Below are positions 11,640 through 23,153 of a stretch of 64,000 bases of DNA, piece after piece. Below the pieces are notes generated by a model that saw nothing but the letters and a program-made list of their open reading frames with translations, ran no database searches and was not told the DNA's origin. The stretch is from Apostichopus japonicus (Eukaryota > Echinodermata > Holothuroidea > Aspidochirotida > Stichopodidae): positions 16,904,021-16,968,020 of the forward strand of contig NC_092562.1 in the NCBI RefSeq assembly GCF_037975245.1, written 5' to 3'. The position numbers and the translations under genes are program-made. Within the stretch, counting starts at the first letter, position 1, and each line of letters starts with the position of its first letter.

Positions 11640-12460
11640 AGGGTGAATGCGAGTACAATTATAATTCCTCTTGGCGTGCAGGCGCGTAGCCAGGAATTTG
11701 CCAAGAAAGGGGCGAAACTGTAGATTCGGCATTGCAAACTATCTAAGCGTAGCGCCACCATAAGTTGGCGCGAAGCGCACAAGAAAATTTTGGCTGTAAA
11801 TGCCTCCCAGATCGCTGGAAATGGCACTTACCAGGCCTTGTAAATTGCATCTTAGCATTTTCTCTTTTGAAAATACTAGTGATATCATAAAAACATTAAA
11901 AAATAAAATAAAAAATATGCTCAAGGGGGGGGGCGGTTGCCCCCTTCGCCCCCCCCCCCTTGGCTACGCGCCTGTTGGCGTCAGTACAAGAATGAGTACA
12001 TGTGTCTAAGCATGACTACGAGTAAAACTATAATTACCCTTGGTGTGAGTACAAGAATAAGTAGATGTCTCTTAGCGTGAGTACGAGCACAATTATAATT
12101 CCCTTGGTGTATAGAGTACATGTGTTTAAGCGTGAGTACGAGTACAAATATAATTCCCTTGGTGTATAGAGTACATGTGTCTAAGCGTGAATATTAGTAC
12201 AATTAGAATTCCCCTTGGTTTGAGTACAAGAATGAGTATATAAGTCTCTATAAGCATGAGAACGAGTACAATTAGAATTCCCATTGGTGTGAGTACAATA
12301 ATGAGTACATGTCTCTAAGCGTGAGTATGGGTACAATTAGAATTCCCTTGGTGTATATAGTACATGTGTCTAAGCGTGAATATTAGTACAATTAGAATTC
12401 CCCTTGGTTTGAGTACAAGAATGAGTACATGTTTCTAATCGTGAGTAAGAGTACTTCTCG
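11640..12460 (+). repeat. Minisatellite, about 60-bp unit, interrupted by a transposon
   Basis: The unit resembles GAGTACAATTAGAATTCCC followed by CTTGGTGTGAGTACAAGAATG and ACATGTGTCTAAGCGT. About seven copies run from 11983 to 12460, with insertion/deletion variants (for example GTGTATAGAGTACATG replacing GTGTGAGTACAAGAATGAGTACATG). A first copy at 11641-11678 is separated from the rest by the hAT-like element, so the transposon inserted into a pre-existing array. Confidence 0.8.
11679..11974. mobile_element. hAT-like non-autonomous element, 296 bp
   Basis: Left end CAGGCGCGTAGCCAGG and right end CCTTGGCTACGCGCCTG are near-perfect inverted repeats. Flanks are TTGGCGTG (11671-11678) and TTGGCGTC (11975-11982), an 8-bp target-site duplication with one mismatch. 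CA(G)-starting TIRs with 8-bp duplications are the hallmark of the hAT superfamily. The interior has no transposase. Confidence 0.75.
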
Positions 12461-15059
12461 CACTGGTACCATTACTAGATATCTTAAAATATCAGACTAA
12501 GATCGAGTACAAATCTATTCTTACAGGAAAACTATGGTAGAATACTAGCAGTACGGACCCACTGCAAGTCTGCTGTTATAAATGAAATGTTTCCTGATGA
12601 CAAAATATTGAATATTAAATCAATGTTTCGTAATTACTTGACATTACTATGGAAGGAATATCTCTAGAGGCGAGTGCCTTAGTGTGATAAATTACAGTCC
12701 TGGTTTGATTAATGCTCCGCAGATTTAGCAAAATAAAACAGCTGCTTGAACTATCTTGACGAATTTATCGCTAACTGAGCAACCTGAAATCTCTTGAATG
12801 AATTTGTGGATAATTTGAAATGTCAGAATCGTCTGGAAAGTCGGTTAAAACTTCTTTTAGCAAGTTTAGCTTGATAATCTATGGGACCTATATTTATGAC
12901 ATCATTTATCAAAAGATTTATTCGTCTGCCACTGTCAGAGGCAGCGGAAGAGGGTTCAATCTGGTGTGGGGGGTGGGGGAAGTGGGAGGGAGGTACGTGT
13001 GATTTAGATTTGAAGAGGCAAAGCACATAATCACCTCAAGTATTTCAGTCAAAATGGATGCACTGTGTATTATGTATACCTTTACGAATTCCAGTATGTG
13101 AATGTACTATTTTCTTTCTCAACAAAATTAGGAGCATTTTTGTAACTATTATATGTTCAGTTAAATTTTCAACAAAAAAATGCGTCTTTTTATTACAACT
13201 TTATGAATTTCTCAACTAAAAATGGGCATTTGTGAAATTACAAAAAGGTCCTTTTTAATTACTAAAATGGAAAGAAATACGTAATTTCATATTAGCAATA
13301 AAGACACTACTAAATTTGTATTAAGGCGGCACTCTGAAGTATTTTTTCCTTCAAAACTAGGTAAGTACACGTTCCCAATCCACCCCCACGCTCCTCCTCC
13401 TGGCCCCACACCCCTCCAGCTCCCCTGCATGGTCTTGCAAGGAATAAGTGAAAGTCACACGTACAATATGGATAAACAGGGAAATGAATATTTAGAATTC
13501 ATCAGGCATGTGTTGTTGGATTACTATACTTGTATTCGACGTTGTATGTAGCGCTCCGTATAATTCAAAGACATAGATGGATTCAATTTTTGTTTAAATA
13601 TTTATACGTAATCAGAAGAAAACGTGACTCTTCTTGGGGCCTAGAATTTCACACATTAGGTTTAAAGCTTTCTATGTGACTGTGCATGGCATTTTGCCAT
13701 GAAATGCGTTAACCTGTAAAACTTATAATTAATATGCAGAAATACATCTCCATCTTAATCACGTATACTGTCTTACCAGCAGCATATCATTAACGGAGGG
13801 AGGAATTTCTCAAGTGCACTGGGGCCTAATTTACAGTAAAATGTTATGGCTAACTCGACAATGGTATAAATTAGCTTGGCAAGGTCACCTCACGTACCTA
13901 TTATCACGTCGGGTAATGAATGAACGATTCCATTGTCACGTGCACCAATCAATTGACAATATAGTAGGAAGTCTCAATTGTTTTATTTTTTAATTTTTTT
14001 CTCTACGAGGGCTGGGGATAATTATTTGGACTGCTAAGAGCACATATAGACAATTAGAAATCGAATGGTACTTTATCTAGATCACGCTACGCGAGAGGTA
14101 TAGGCAATTAGGGCGATCAAGTCTTAGGCCTTGACGGGACTCGTACCAGATCATGGAGTATATGATTGGCTACCGATTTTCTTATATTTCGCGGGTTCGA
14201 TTTGCTCCCCGAGGGCCACCTTACTGATAACCCATGCTATAAACTGATACGCCGGATATTTTCATATTCGAGGCTTATGAAGAGCTGGTGGGTTGGGTGC
14301 ATGTACCCCACTCCTTACCCCCCCTCCCCTCCATATCCCCCTCCTTGGTCTATACGCTACGGAGAACAGTGGCGAAGCTTATTATAAATCAATATATAAT
14401 GTTAAATATCTTCTTGTAACGCTTTCCTATAAGCGGGTGCATTTCTTCACTTAATTTATGTATGATATGATTAGGAATAGGCTATATAAGGAAACATATT
14501 GGGAGGGGGCGGCATGATGGGGGGGGGGGTTAGAACACCCAGTGAAATACCCCCATTGAGTACAAATAAAAAAGTTGAAAGTTGAAGGTTTACAGTCTGG
14601 TTTGAGGCCAAGGCCCCCTCACACGATTTTACAACTTAATCCCTGGTCATTGGTAACTTGTCACACCCACACACCAAATTGAACACAATTCAAACAATAC
14701 CTCCTACAATGCTCTTAGCTTGGTATTCCCTGGGGTGCAGCCACAAACCGGCGCACGCAACTATATTTAGAAGTCACATCTCGCATATTCTGGCATACAT
14801 TGCAATATTACGAGAAAAGGTTCCTTGCCTTTTGTGCATTTCTTCACACACATTCTTATGTTTATCGTCTAGCAAATATCCCCAACCCTTCCCCCCCCCC
14901 CCCCCTCCCCGTTCAGGATGTCTCTTCAAGGATGAAGCTCGGCATAAACTAGTGAACGTAAAGTATTTCACATAGTCCAAAGACAGGAAACATGCGCTAG
15001 TGCAGGCAATGTTTCTATATTCACTTTTTCTTTCTTTTTTAAACAGAAAAGTATTGTAT
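12461..15059. other. Unassigned DNA
   Basis: No gene supported. It holds AT-rich sequence plus short G- and C-tracts (12960-12990, 13380-13430, 14310-14345, 14515-14530, 14886-14910). ORFs up to 105 codons (14658-14975) cross a poly-C tract and show proline runs only. Confidence 0.5.
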
Positions 15060-15110
15060 ATCTGGAATGGTCCTTTAAAAACACATCGGTGATAGTGATT
15101 GCTCCTCGAT
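15060..15110 (-). repeat. Interspersed repeat, TTAAAGGARCATTCC family, copy 2
   Basis: The minus strand reads TTTTAAAGGACCATTCCAGA followed by TATACAATACTTTT. This is similar to the copies at 4.0, 22.55 and 35.69 kb. Confidence 0.45.
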
Positions 15111-16200
15111 CCATGTTCAATGGTTAATGTTATTCAGAATTACAACATTTTTTCCTTACACATTTTTGTAATACATTTTGTAGTTGTTACTTGAGGCCAT
15201 GAACGTCTTACGTTTTCCTATATTTAGCGAACTAAAGATCTGTGCGGTAGACAGAATTTTTCCAATATCTTTAAGTGGTGAACCTCCTGTGCTTAAAAGG
15301 GTCAATAGCTTTAACTGCTTAACCTCCTGTGTTTAAAAGGGTCATTTCCCAAACGTTAAAAGGGGATGAGAATATGTTTCCTGCACAGGATGAAGTTTTC
15401 CCTGATTTTATGGATTTGCAAAATATATCAAAACTTAATTTTGTGCCTAAAATCATCCTTAAAATGTTTCCACTGGCTCATTGGTGTCACGGAGGTGAAA
15501 CGTTAAGGCCAAACCGTAGTCACGTGATAACACTCCCACCATACATGCATTGTTCAGGTGCAGATATACAGCTGGTAAAATCGCCCACATCTGTATCAGA
15601 AAATTTTGAACGAGTAGCTTTAGAACGTGACAACTTGGAAACTGAGGGCTGGCGGCAATGACAATTTGCCGAATAACTAATAAAATAATAATAATTACAC
15701 AAGCTTATTCGGAACATTTATTTCTCAATTTTATTTGATTCAATTATTCTGTGGGGGTGAGGAGGGGGAAGGGAAATTAGTGGAATAACATCTCAGGGAT
15801 GTCAAGCGGCCTTGGTGAAGCCTCATTAGCACAAAGATCACCGAATTTAATTACCACCTTCTTGATACAAAACCAATACCCAGGGATTACGAACTTGATT
15901 AATTGTGTTACAATTGTTTTGTGTGTGCGTGGGCAAATCAGGTTATCACGTTTTGAAGATGAAATGATTTTGCGAACCAAAGCAATATTTTGAGAAAGTA
16001 GCGTTATAGGTGCGCCATATAAAATACACACAGGGAACGCCATGAATATAACATACGCAAATTGCCTGTCAGCAGATACTAGTACCGTCGGGTTTAATTT
16101 GAGTTGAAAGAGGAACGGCTTATTGAATGACGTCACTTCCTTTCAATGTTCACGTTGCTGAACCCCCCCCCCCCCAAAAAAAAACCCCACATTACAGGGC
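15111..16200. other. Unassigned DNA, two overlapping chance ORFs
   Basis: Open frames of 110 codons (15329-15661, +) and 119 codons (15777-16136, -) occur without recognisable domains. A short direct repeat (AACCTCCTGTG.TTAAAAGGGTCA) is present twice at about 15279-15345. I do not call genes here. Confidence 0.4.
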
Positions 16201-16204
16201 CTAG

Positions 16205-16205
<1 letters not shown>

Positions 16206-16235
<30 letters not shown>

Positions 16236-16360
16236 TTATTACAATTATTATTAGCAGTATAGTAGTAGTAGTATTGTTATTATTATTATTATTATTATTA
16301 GCAGTAGTAGTAGTATAGTAGTATTGTTATTATTATTATTATGATTATGATTATGATTAT
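16206..16360. repeat. ATT/AGT trinucleotide repeats
   Basis: Compound microsatellite of ATT units with AGT blocks; the block pattern itself is duplicated (TTATTATT...GCAGTAGTAG twice). Confidence 0.9.
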
Positions 16361-17797
16361 ATGTTTAAAAATCTAGAAAGAGTTAGTAGGCTGTTTCCGT
16401 TGTAGTATTCTAGACCCAGCTGTAAAGTCCACCTTTGACACGTCATGCACCTGCCTGTGTACAACACCACGTTAACACCACCATATACTTTCCGCCCCTT
16501 TCTTTATTCAGCTTTTCAGGTCAACCCAAAAGTTTGTATGTTTTACATGAAACTGTTCATTACTGGGGGGGGGGGGGTTGGGTGGGGTGGGGCGGCCTAG
16601 ACCACCAAGTATTTATTTTCTCCCCCGGTCCCATCCACCCCCAAGAAAATTGTCAGAATTGTTTTTACTTTTAAGAAAATAGGGTACGGTATTGCATGCC
16701 CCCTAGAAAAGCATTTGGTCCCTTAAAACAGGACGTCCAGCTGCGCCCCTGCTGAGGGCCCCTGGATCTTAGGATCCCAGTGACCCGGCACTGCCAGTGT
16801 ATATAATTGTACAGAGGTTGGACTGTTACGTAATCAGTTTACAAACCCAACACTAGCGGTAAGGCCTTAAGTGTGTTTATTCATTATGAACAACATAGAG
16901 ACTATTTCAATGCATATTATACACGTCAATAGATATATACGTGTCCATACAACTTAAGACAACTATTCCCACGGACATGGGTATGTTACAAAAGGAGGTT
17001 ACTTCTTTTACCTCTCTGAAAAAAATCGGATCCCTAAAATTGCAATTTTCTCCTCATAATTTGATTTAGATTGCCTGGAAATGGTAACAATCACCCCCCC
17101 CCCCCCCCCGCATAGACGCACTTTATCGAATTTCAATACATTAGTTTAAGAAGAGGAGGATATGAGAGCTAATCACAACAGAGGCAAAACGACCAAATAT
17201 TCAAATGTGTATTATTCAAGAGGCTATAGACTAAAGGTGTGTAAGTTCGCAAAACAAGAACCTGTTTCACCTAAACCACGATTTTAATCTGAAAAGATTT
17301 GTAAAGACAAGATTTATGCACCCTGCCCCCCCCCACACAAACTGTAAAATATGTTTTGTTTGTTTAATAATTCTTTGTTTGTTGCTGTTGTAGGCGGACG
17401 GGTGGGGGTCGAAGAGGGGGGGGGGTACACAATGATTAAGAGCTGCATATTGAAGCCAGACCACTGTCAGTCTTTTTAAATCAACGTGTTTGGTCTAGAC
17501 TGCAAAGAAATGGGAGGGATATTGAAGGGGTATCGTAGTCTTTAAAAGTGCGTTGTAAGTTATATATTTGTGAGATTTTGTGGGCGAGTAGAAACGCTTC
17601 ATTTACATTTTTTTTCAAAACATCACCCAGTATATAGTAGTAACTTAAGATCATTTGTTGTGAAATGGAATATGGACAAGGTATTTATAAGTCATGTTTA
17701 TCGCCCCAATGTTTTACTACTGTTTTACGAGACCTACTTTTTTTCTTAGTACATTAAAACTCTTGTTTGGGGTATATCCATTTAACATATTTAGAGG

Positions 17798-17798
<1 letters not shown>
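16361..17798. other. Unassigned DNA with G and C homopolymers
   Basis: Long mononucleotide tracts occur at 16565-16578 (G), 17093-17109 (C) and 17417-17425 (G). Nothing gene-like is recognised. The GC-rich 16735-16790 stretch (GCTGCGCCCCTGCTGAGGG) resembles one end of a TIR element, but no partner end was found. Confidence 0.45.

Positions 17799-17800
<2 letters not shown>

Positions 17801-17858
<58 letters not shown>
17801..17858. repeat. (TA)n microsatellite
   Basis: About 29 uninterrupted TA units. Confidence 0.95.
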
Positions 17859-17862
<4 letters not shown>

Positions 17863-19568
17863 AGGTATATAGGTGTACCTCGATTCAGGTTACAGGTAAT
17901 ATTTTTTTTCCTTCATGACATGAATTGAATACCGAAATACCCCTCAATCGACCCTCGCTTAAGGTGTCATTTGTCGTAGTGAAAATAGTCATATACCTAC
18001 GGGTTTGTTAGTATTTCAACGGGCATCATTTTCATCTTGTCATGTTCAAAATTAAATTATCCATCTAGGAGATCTTGACTGCCCATTTCAAAGCGCGTCA
18101 TTCTTTTGCTCCCACGACCATCTGCAGTTGATGACATTATAGGAGGTGGAGAAGAAGAGACAAGAGGAGAAGAGGCAGGAATTGAAAGAAGACGAATTGG
18201 ATAAAAAAAAAACGATAGCCTCCCAATGGATGGAGAGACTTTTCGCTAACCTTTCGATTTAATTTCGCTTTCCCTGTCAATAATGTGTGTGGGCTGAAGA
18301 CTTCAATATTCGGATTCAACGAAGTCAAACAAACTCAAAACAGGTTAGATTCTTTCCATCAAAAAAAAAAAAAAAAATACGACAAGAAAAGAAAGAATAG
18401 AAAGATAAAAAGAAAAACGACCAAACCGTGGTCTTTTGAATATAGGCTACGAACAGGTTCACTGAAATTTAATTAGATATAAAGCTCATGAAATTTTCAT
18501 TCGGACACAGCCGCTGGGCACAAAGTTAAGCTCTCATAACCATCGAGTTCCTATACGCCGCTACTAGCAAAATAAAGAATTGAGCTCTATCCACAACGAA
18601 CAGAGATAGGAAAGGGAAAAAAAAACCTCACTCGTACAAATTGATGGAACATTTGACATTTAAAATTTTCTATGTGATTGAAACAGGTGTGTAAGGTGCG
18701 CAATGATTGCCAATTCAGCGAACGGTAGCTAACCAAAATTTATGCAAATTCTTAAGGCCAACCAAATGCCAACGTGTGAACGTGTTGTCTGAAGTGTTCG
18801 AGATCAGAGAGGGCAACATAAATAAAATCATTTGTCATTCTGCATTTGGAACCATCAACAACAAACAAGACAGTTTAGAAATATTGAGTTAAATCCCATC
18901 TTTATTGTTCCATTGTTCGTACATCTTAGATTGTAGTTATTTTCTTCATTGTGTTTTTTTTTTTCATTGTTGTATTATAACTCGGTTTCTAGAGTTTTGC
19001 AACATTTAAAAGAAATGTGATAAATGTTAAACCTTTGAGTTAACGACCGCAAAATCATGTCCCATAGATATATAGAGAAGACAGAAACATGCAAAGAAGC
19101 ATATTGTTACGTGGCTGCCAGCTAGCTATAAGAGGGATTTAACCACTCTATGTTAACAAGCAGCCACGATATGAAAGACGCGATGAGAGTTGATATTGGT
19201 TAACTGAATTATAATGATGAAATAAAAGAGATTTACAGGAATGACTATTTAAACTTGCAAGTGAACGGCCGCTGGACGAAACCGATGAGAACAGAGTGTT
19301 GTTTCTGGTAGGCGAGTGAAAGAGCGCGGTTTCGGTAGGTTGGCGATTGAGCGTGGAGAGACAAGTTAGACCAGGCGAAAAGATGGATATTAACAGTTGG
19401 GCTGGTTCTTGTAAAAGTTCAATGAGATAAGACTGCGGCAGAAGCACATTCATGAAATACAGACGAGGGCTTTAAAATATATACATGTATACTCTTCAAA
19501 TTTTAACAGATCGAAAATTCAGTCCTATATTGACGAAATTTTAATCGGGTCAATTTAATCAAGCCCCT
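17859..19568. other. Unassigned DNA
   Basis: No recognised gene. ORFs of 61-101 codons (for example 19148-19453, -, serine/leucine-rich) carry no motif that I can name. A16 tract at 18361-18377. Confidence 0.45.
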
Positions 19569-19570
19569 GG

Positions 19571-19638
<68 letters not shown>

Positions 19639-19730
19639 CCTATATATATATAGGCCTATATATATATATATGTTGATACTAGTATATATATATATATATG
19701 TATGTATATATATATATATATATATAGAGT
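19569..19730. repeat. (TA)n tracts with TAGGCCTATA and GTTGATACTAGTATA inserts
   Basis: TA repeats carry an AGGCCTATATATA...GTTGATACTAGTATATA block that is repeated in the same orientation at about 19968-20020. The foldback hairpin lies between the two blocks. Confidence 0.85.
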
Positions 19731-19783
19731 AGGTTGGCGTCTATCTTGGCGCAGAGTGCTCTATGTCCATTGGACAGAGCGGA

Positions 19784-19957
19784 ATATATGTAGATACTAG
19801 ATGAGACTAGTGGAACACTAGTAGTTGTAACTCGGAGTTTCACGCTTTGTAGCGATCTTCAGACAACTGTTTTGTTGTCTGAAGATCGCTACAAAGCGTG
19901 AAACTCCGAGTTACAACTACTAGTGTTCCACTAGTCTCATCTAGTATCTACATATAT
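19784..19957. repeat. Perfect foldback inverted repeat, 84-bp arms, 6-bp loop
   Basis: The left arm 19784-19867 (through TTTGTAGCGATCTTCAGACAAC) is the exact reverse complement of 19874-19957, with loop TGTTTT. The symmetry axis is at 19870.5. Flanking sequence on both sides is TA repeats, which could extend the pairing. A transcript from either strand would fold into a long perfect duplex; in DNA it could extrude as a cruciform. No ORF is carried. Confidence 0.9.
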
Positions 19958-20038
19958 ATATATATATAGGCCTATATATATATATATGTTGATACTAGTA
20001 TATATATATATATGTACATATATATATATGTATATATG

Positions 20039-20096
<58 letters not shown>
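19958..20096. repeat. (TA)n tracts right of the foldback
   Basis: Includes TAGGCCTATA, GTTGATACTAGTATA and TATGTATG variants followed by about 27 pure TA units (20043-20096). Confidence 0.9.
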
Positions 20097-20098
<2 letters not shown>

Positions 20099-20401
20099 AA
20101 AGAGAGAGCGATATAGCTGAAGCAAAATATAATAACGCAGAAGTAAAGGCTGTCAGTTTTATGAATATTAGTGAGTATCTCGTTAATATTTGATATTTTG
20201 ACAGTTGGTAACCTGGAAAGCCATTACCAGGTTTCAGACGATATATAGGTAGATGGCTCATTTGCTATTCGAAACGCACTACGTACTGTAAGGCATACAG
20301 TAATATTTCACAAACTGATGATTGACCTTTGAGATATGAGGAGAAATTTAATTTAGTTTAGAAAGTAAATTGGTATCTAAAATGATTGCTGCATTTTCAT
20401 T

Positions 20402-20640
20402 TCAAGTCGAAGCAATTTGACGTAGAACATTTATTTTTATACTACAGTATATAGGGTATACGCAAACTAAGACTATATTGCAAGCTGGGGAAACAACAAT
20501 TTGGCGTATCAAATTATTAATGTACAATTCTAGGTTTGGATGATGTGCAAAATTAGTTGTCCTGCGGATATCAGTTTCAAGGGTCATTTTTGGTTGACCG
20601 ATATATGCAGACGCTTGGAACACAATAGATACGTGACTTT
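20402..20640 (-). pseudogene. Possible GIY-YIG endonuclease fragment
   Basis: The minus strand gives the string AYIGQPKMTLETDIRR preceded by VSIVFQAS. YIGQTxRxLxxRIxxH is the usual core of GIY-YIG domains in Penelope-like elements, so this may be another retroelement fragment. The expected catalytic histidine region and the domain tail are not clear and the frame degenerates, so this is a weak call. An alternative is chance similarity. Confidence 0.3.
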
Positions 20641-20740
20641 GCAGTTATTTGCAAACAAATTTTCTCGCCAGCGATGTCTTTTATATCAAAATTTAAATAT
20701 AAATTCTACAAATATAAAATCTCTATCAATATTGTCATAA

Positions 20741-21312
20741 TTTAATCATTGACTTTCTGTGATAAATTTCTGTCTACGTCACGTAGTTCACACATATCAT
20801 ACATAATTAACAGGAAACATCAAATAGACATCAAAAGAGCCAAATCTTTGTAGATCCCCCCCCCCCCCCATAGTGCTCCAGTTTAACTTGTGTATAACTT
20901 AGATCAAAAGACATTTCTGAAAGAAATTTCTTATTAAATTTGAAAGGAAGCATTCATTTTGAGCTGATTAGAAAACTCTGTAAGGGAGAGTCTTAATCAG
21001 TTGTAATCATATCTCGAGAAATAGGTATACTGGTTTGGAATTTTGTCTAGTTTCCTTTTCGCCAGTTTAATCCCGTCCACCCTCCCCACCCCCACCCCTA
21101 CCCGAATACCGAATTGTTTAATAAATGATACCATATACACGGTCAGGTTTCCGTTGTTGATTTTGCTTATAAGATTTACGGTTCTCACCAACAATATATC
21201 GAACGGGTTTGTCTAAATGAATGCTGTGAATGCTGTATAGGGACACAGAACTCCACAAAGATAATCCAATATTATCAACATATAGCGACACCTTGGTATC
21301 GGAGTTATTCGT
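20741..21312. other. Unassigned DNA
   Basis: AT-rich DNA with a C13 tract at 20857-20869; nothing recognised. Confidence 0.5.
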
Positions 21313-21313
21313 A

Positions 21314-21450
21314 TTGATCCTAAGGGGACACGTAGCCCAGGCCTCTCGGTGTGTGATATCTTCATTGATCTTAAGGGGGACACAAACCCAAGCCTCTTGG
21401 CGTGTGTATATCTGCATTGATCTTAAAGGGACACAATACCCCAACCAACC
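21314..21450 (+). repeat. Short tandem repeat, three units of about 52 bp
   Basis: TTGATC(C/T)TAAGGGGGACAC recurs at 21314, 21365 and 21417, followed each time by an ACCCAAGCCTCTTGG-like segment. The overlapping 75-codon plus-strand ORF is a by-product. Confidence 0.75.
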
Positions 21451-21459
21451 TGTTTAGCT

Positions 21460-22550
21460 TAGACAAAACAACTCCCCCCAAAGCAGATATAAGAGGAATG
21501 TCGTTCCGTTTGTGATATGTCCTCTTTCAAACGTCGCGTCTGGGAGCATGTCATCTTGTAAATTCTGTGATGTCATAGTGCCGCAAGGATATGAAACCTT
21601 TTTACCATATGCTTGTTTTTCTGTTCATTATTTTTCAAAGTTGATTTGTAAACAGCGTTGACAATGAAACCAATCCCCATCATTATAGTTCAATGTTGAG
21701 AGGTCAGAGATTCAGGATTCAGAAACCCTGCACCATTATCCTCCATTTGAGAGAATAATAGAAATTCTCATAAATAAAGAAAAACACATAAAGAAATTGC
21801 TGCACATTTGGCTCTATATGATGTCATATTTATAGACTTGATGAGGTTGTCAGCCTTGTGTGGCTGAAAGGAACATTATAGAGCTCTGATAACTCTTAGA
21901 ATGGAATCAGATTTTCATTAGCTATTTGTGGGAAGTTGTTTGTGACAGGAATCCCTATACCACATGTATAGATAATCAATAATGATGTTAAGGTTCGTGC
22001 ATGCCTCCTAAAAAAAAAAAAAAGAGAAGCTTAAATCATGTTTTCGTCTATGATGAAACTTCGCCTATCAAAATATTAAAGGATGGCTTTATAGCCACCA
22101 AATATAATTTTGATATATTGCAGAAAATAAAAAATAAATATAAAAAAATATCATGCTATCAGTCCTGGTTGTATTTTCTATCCCAAGGTTGTCATAAAAC
22201 TTTTTAAGCCAGGTGCCAATTTTAACACTATTTTTTGGGAGTAAGTTACCCTTTAATAACACGCATCTGAGGATCTTTAATTAAAGTGGATAAAATACGT
22301 AGTGTATATATAAACATACAGACCTTAAGGCAAAAGTCGTAAGGAAAATCAACCACAATATATATATATTTTTTTTAATTTCACAAAATATTTGTGTTGA
22401 AATGTCATCCAATAATGCTCTGCTTTTTATATATGAATTTAACAGAACATGTTTTGTGCACTTATTTGAATTTATAAAAAATGTATTATCTGTAACATTT
22501 ACCGGCGCCTGTACTAAAACAATGTATAAACGTTAACATTTACCGGCCCC
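21460..22550. other. Unassigned DNA
   Basis: No supported gene. A 68-codon ORF (22001-22207) begins in a poly-A run. A 34-bp imperfect direct repeat around ACATTTACCGGC.CCTGTAC occurs at 22495 and 22537, just before the next interspersed repeat. Confidence 0.45.
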
Positions 22551-22552
22551 TG

Positions 22553-22690
22553 TACACTGAGGAGCCGACGGTATCGTCAATTTGGCCTTAAAGGAGCATT
22601 CCAGATATTTAATATCATATTTCAAAAGTAAATATCTTCAAGAATGGAATGTATAACGATGGAAACAAAACTGGAAATCAAACGTTACTT
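22553..22690 (+). repeat. Interspersed repeat, TTAAAGGARCATTCC family, copy 3
   Basis: CACTGAGGAGCCGACGG, TCAATTTGGCCTTAAAGGAG and CATTCCAGATATTTAATA align with 35689 onward (CACTGAGGAGCTGACG...TCAATTTGGGCCTTAAAGGAG). This is the longest pairwise match of the four copies. Confidence 0.6.
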
Positions 22691-23150
22691 TGGTTTTTTC
22701 TTCTTGATGGACTATGACATATATCATAACCAAATGTACCGTAAACTTGTAGCCATCTTTTGAAAAAGTCATTAGCCATGTCACATCCAAATATGCCCAT
22801 TATTTTTTTATGGATGTGTAATGTCATAGTGCTAAACATGGATATAAACATGTCTTTTATTTTCGTGTAAATACCAGCGTTTTAAAAAAAAAGGTTTTTT
22901 AACGTTGATTTTGTTCAATTTTCCCATAACAAAATAAAGTCGAATTTACATTTAATCAAACCCCCCCCAATAAAACAAAAGGTAAAGAAAATTTGATCAA
23001 TACAAACACCATGAAAAATTGTCTGGGCGACGAGATGTTCACAGATGTATTGACTTTCTCATTAACCTTCAATGTGACAAAGAATATGCAAGAAGTCGTG
23101 TAATTAGGTGTGATGAACTACATAATTGCCGCACAAAACATATAAACTGT
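22691..23150. other. Unassigned AT-rich DNA
   Basis: Nothing recognised apart from A/T homopolymers. Confidence 0.5.
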
Positions 23151-23153
23151 TTG

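Noticed and set aside
14130-14215. B-box-like GGGTTCGATTT and GGTACGAGTCCC
   Set aside because: No supporting cloverleaf or SINE body.
15777-16136. 119-codon minus-strand ORF
   Set aside because: No motif; competing ORF on the opposite strand; likely chance.
16735-16790. Right end of a TIR element (GCTGCGCCCCTG)
   Set aside because: No matching left end or target duplication found.
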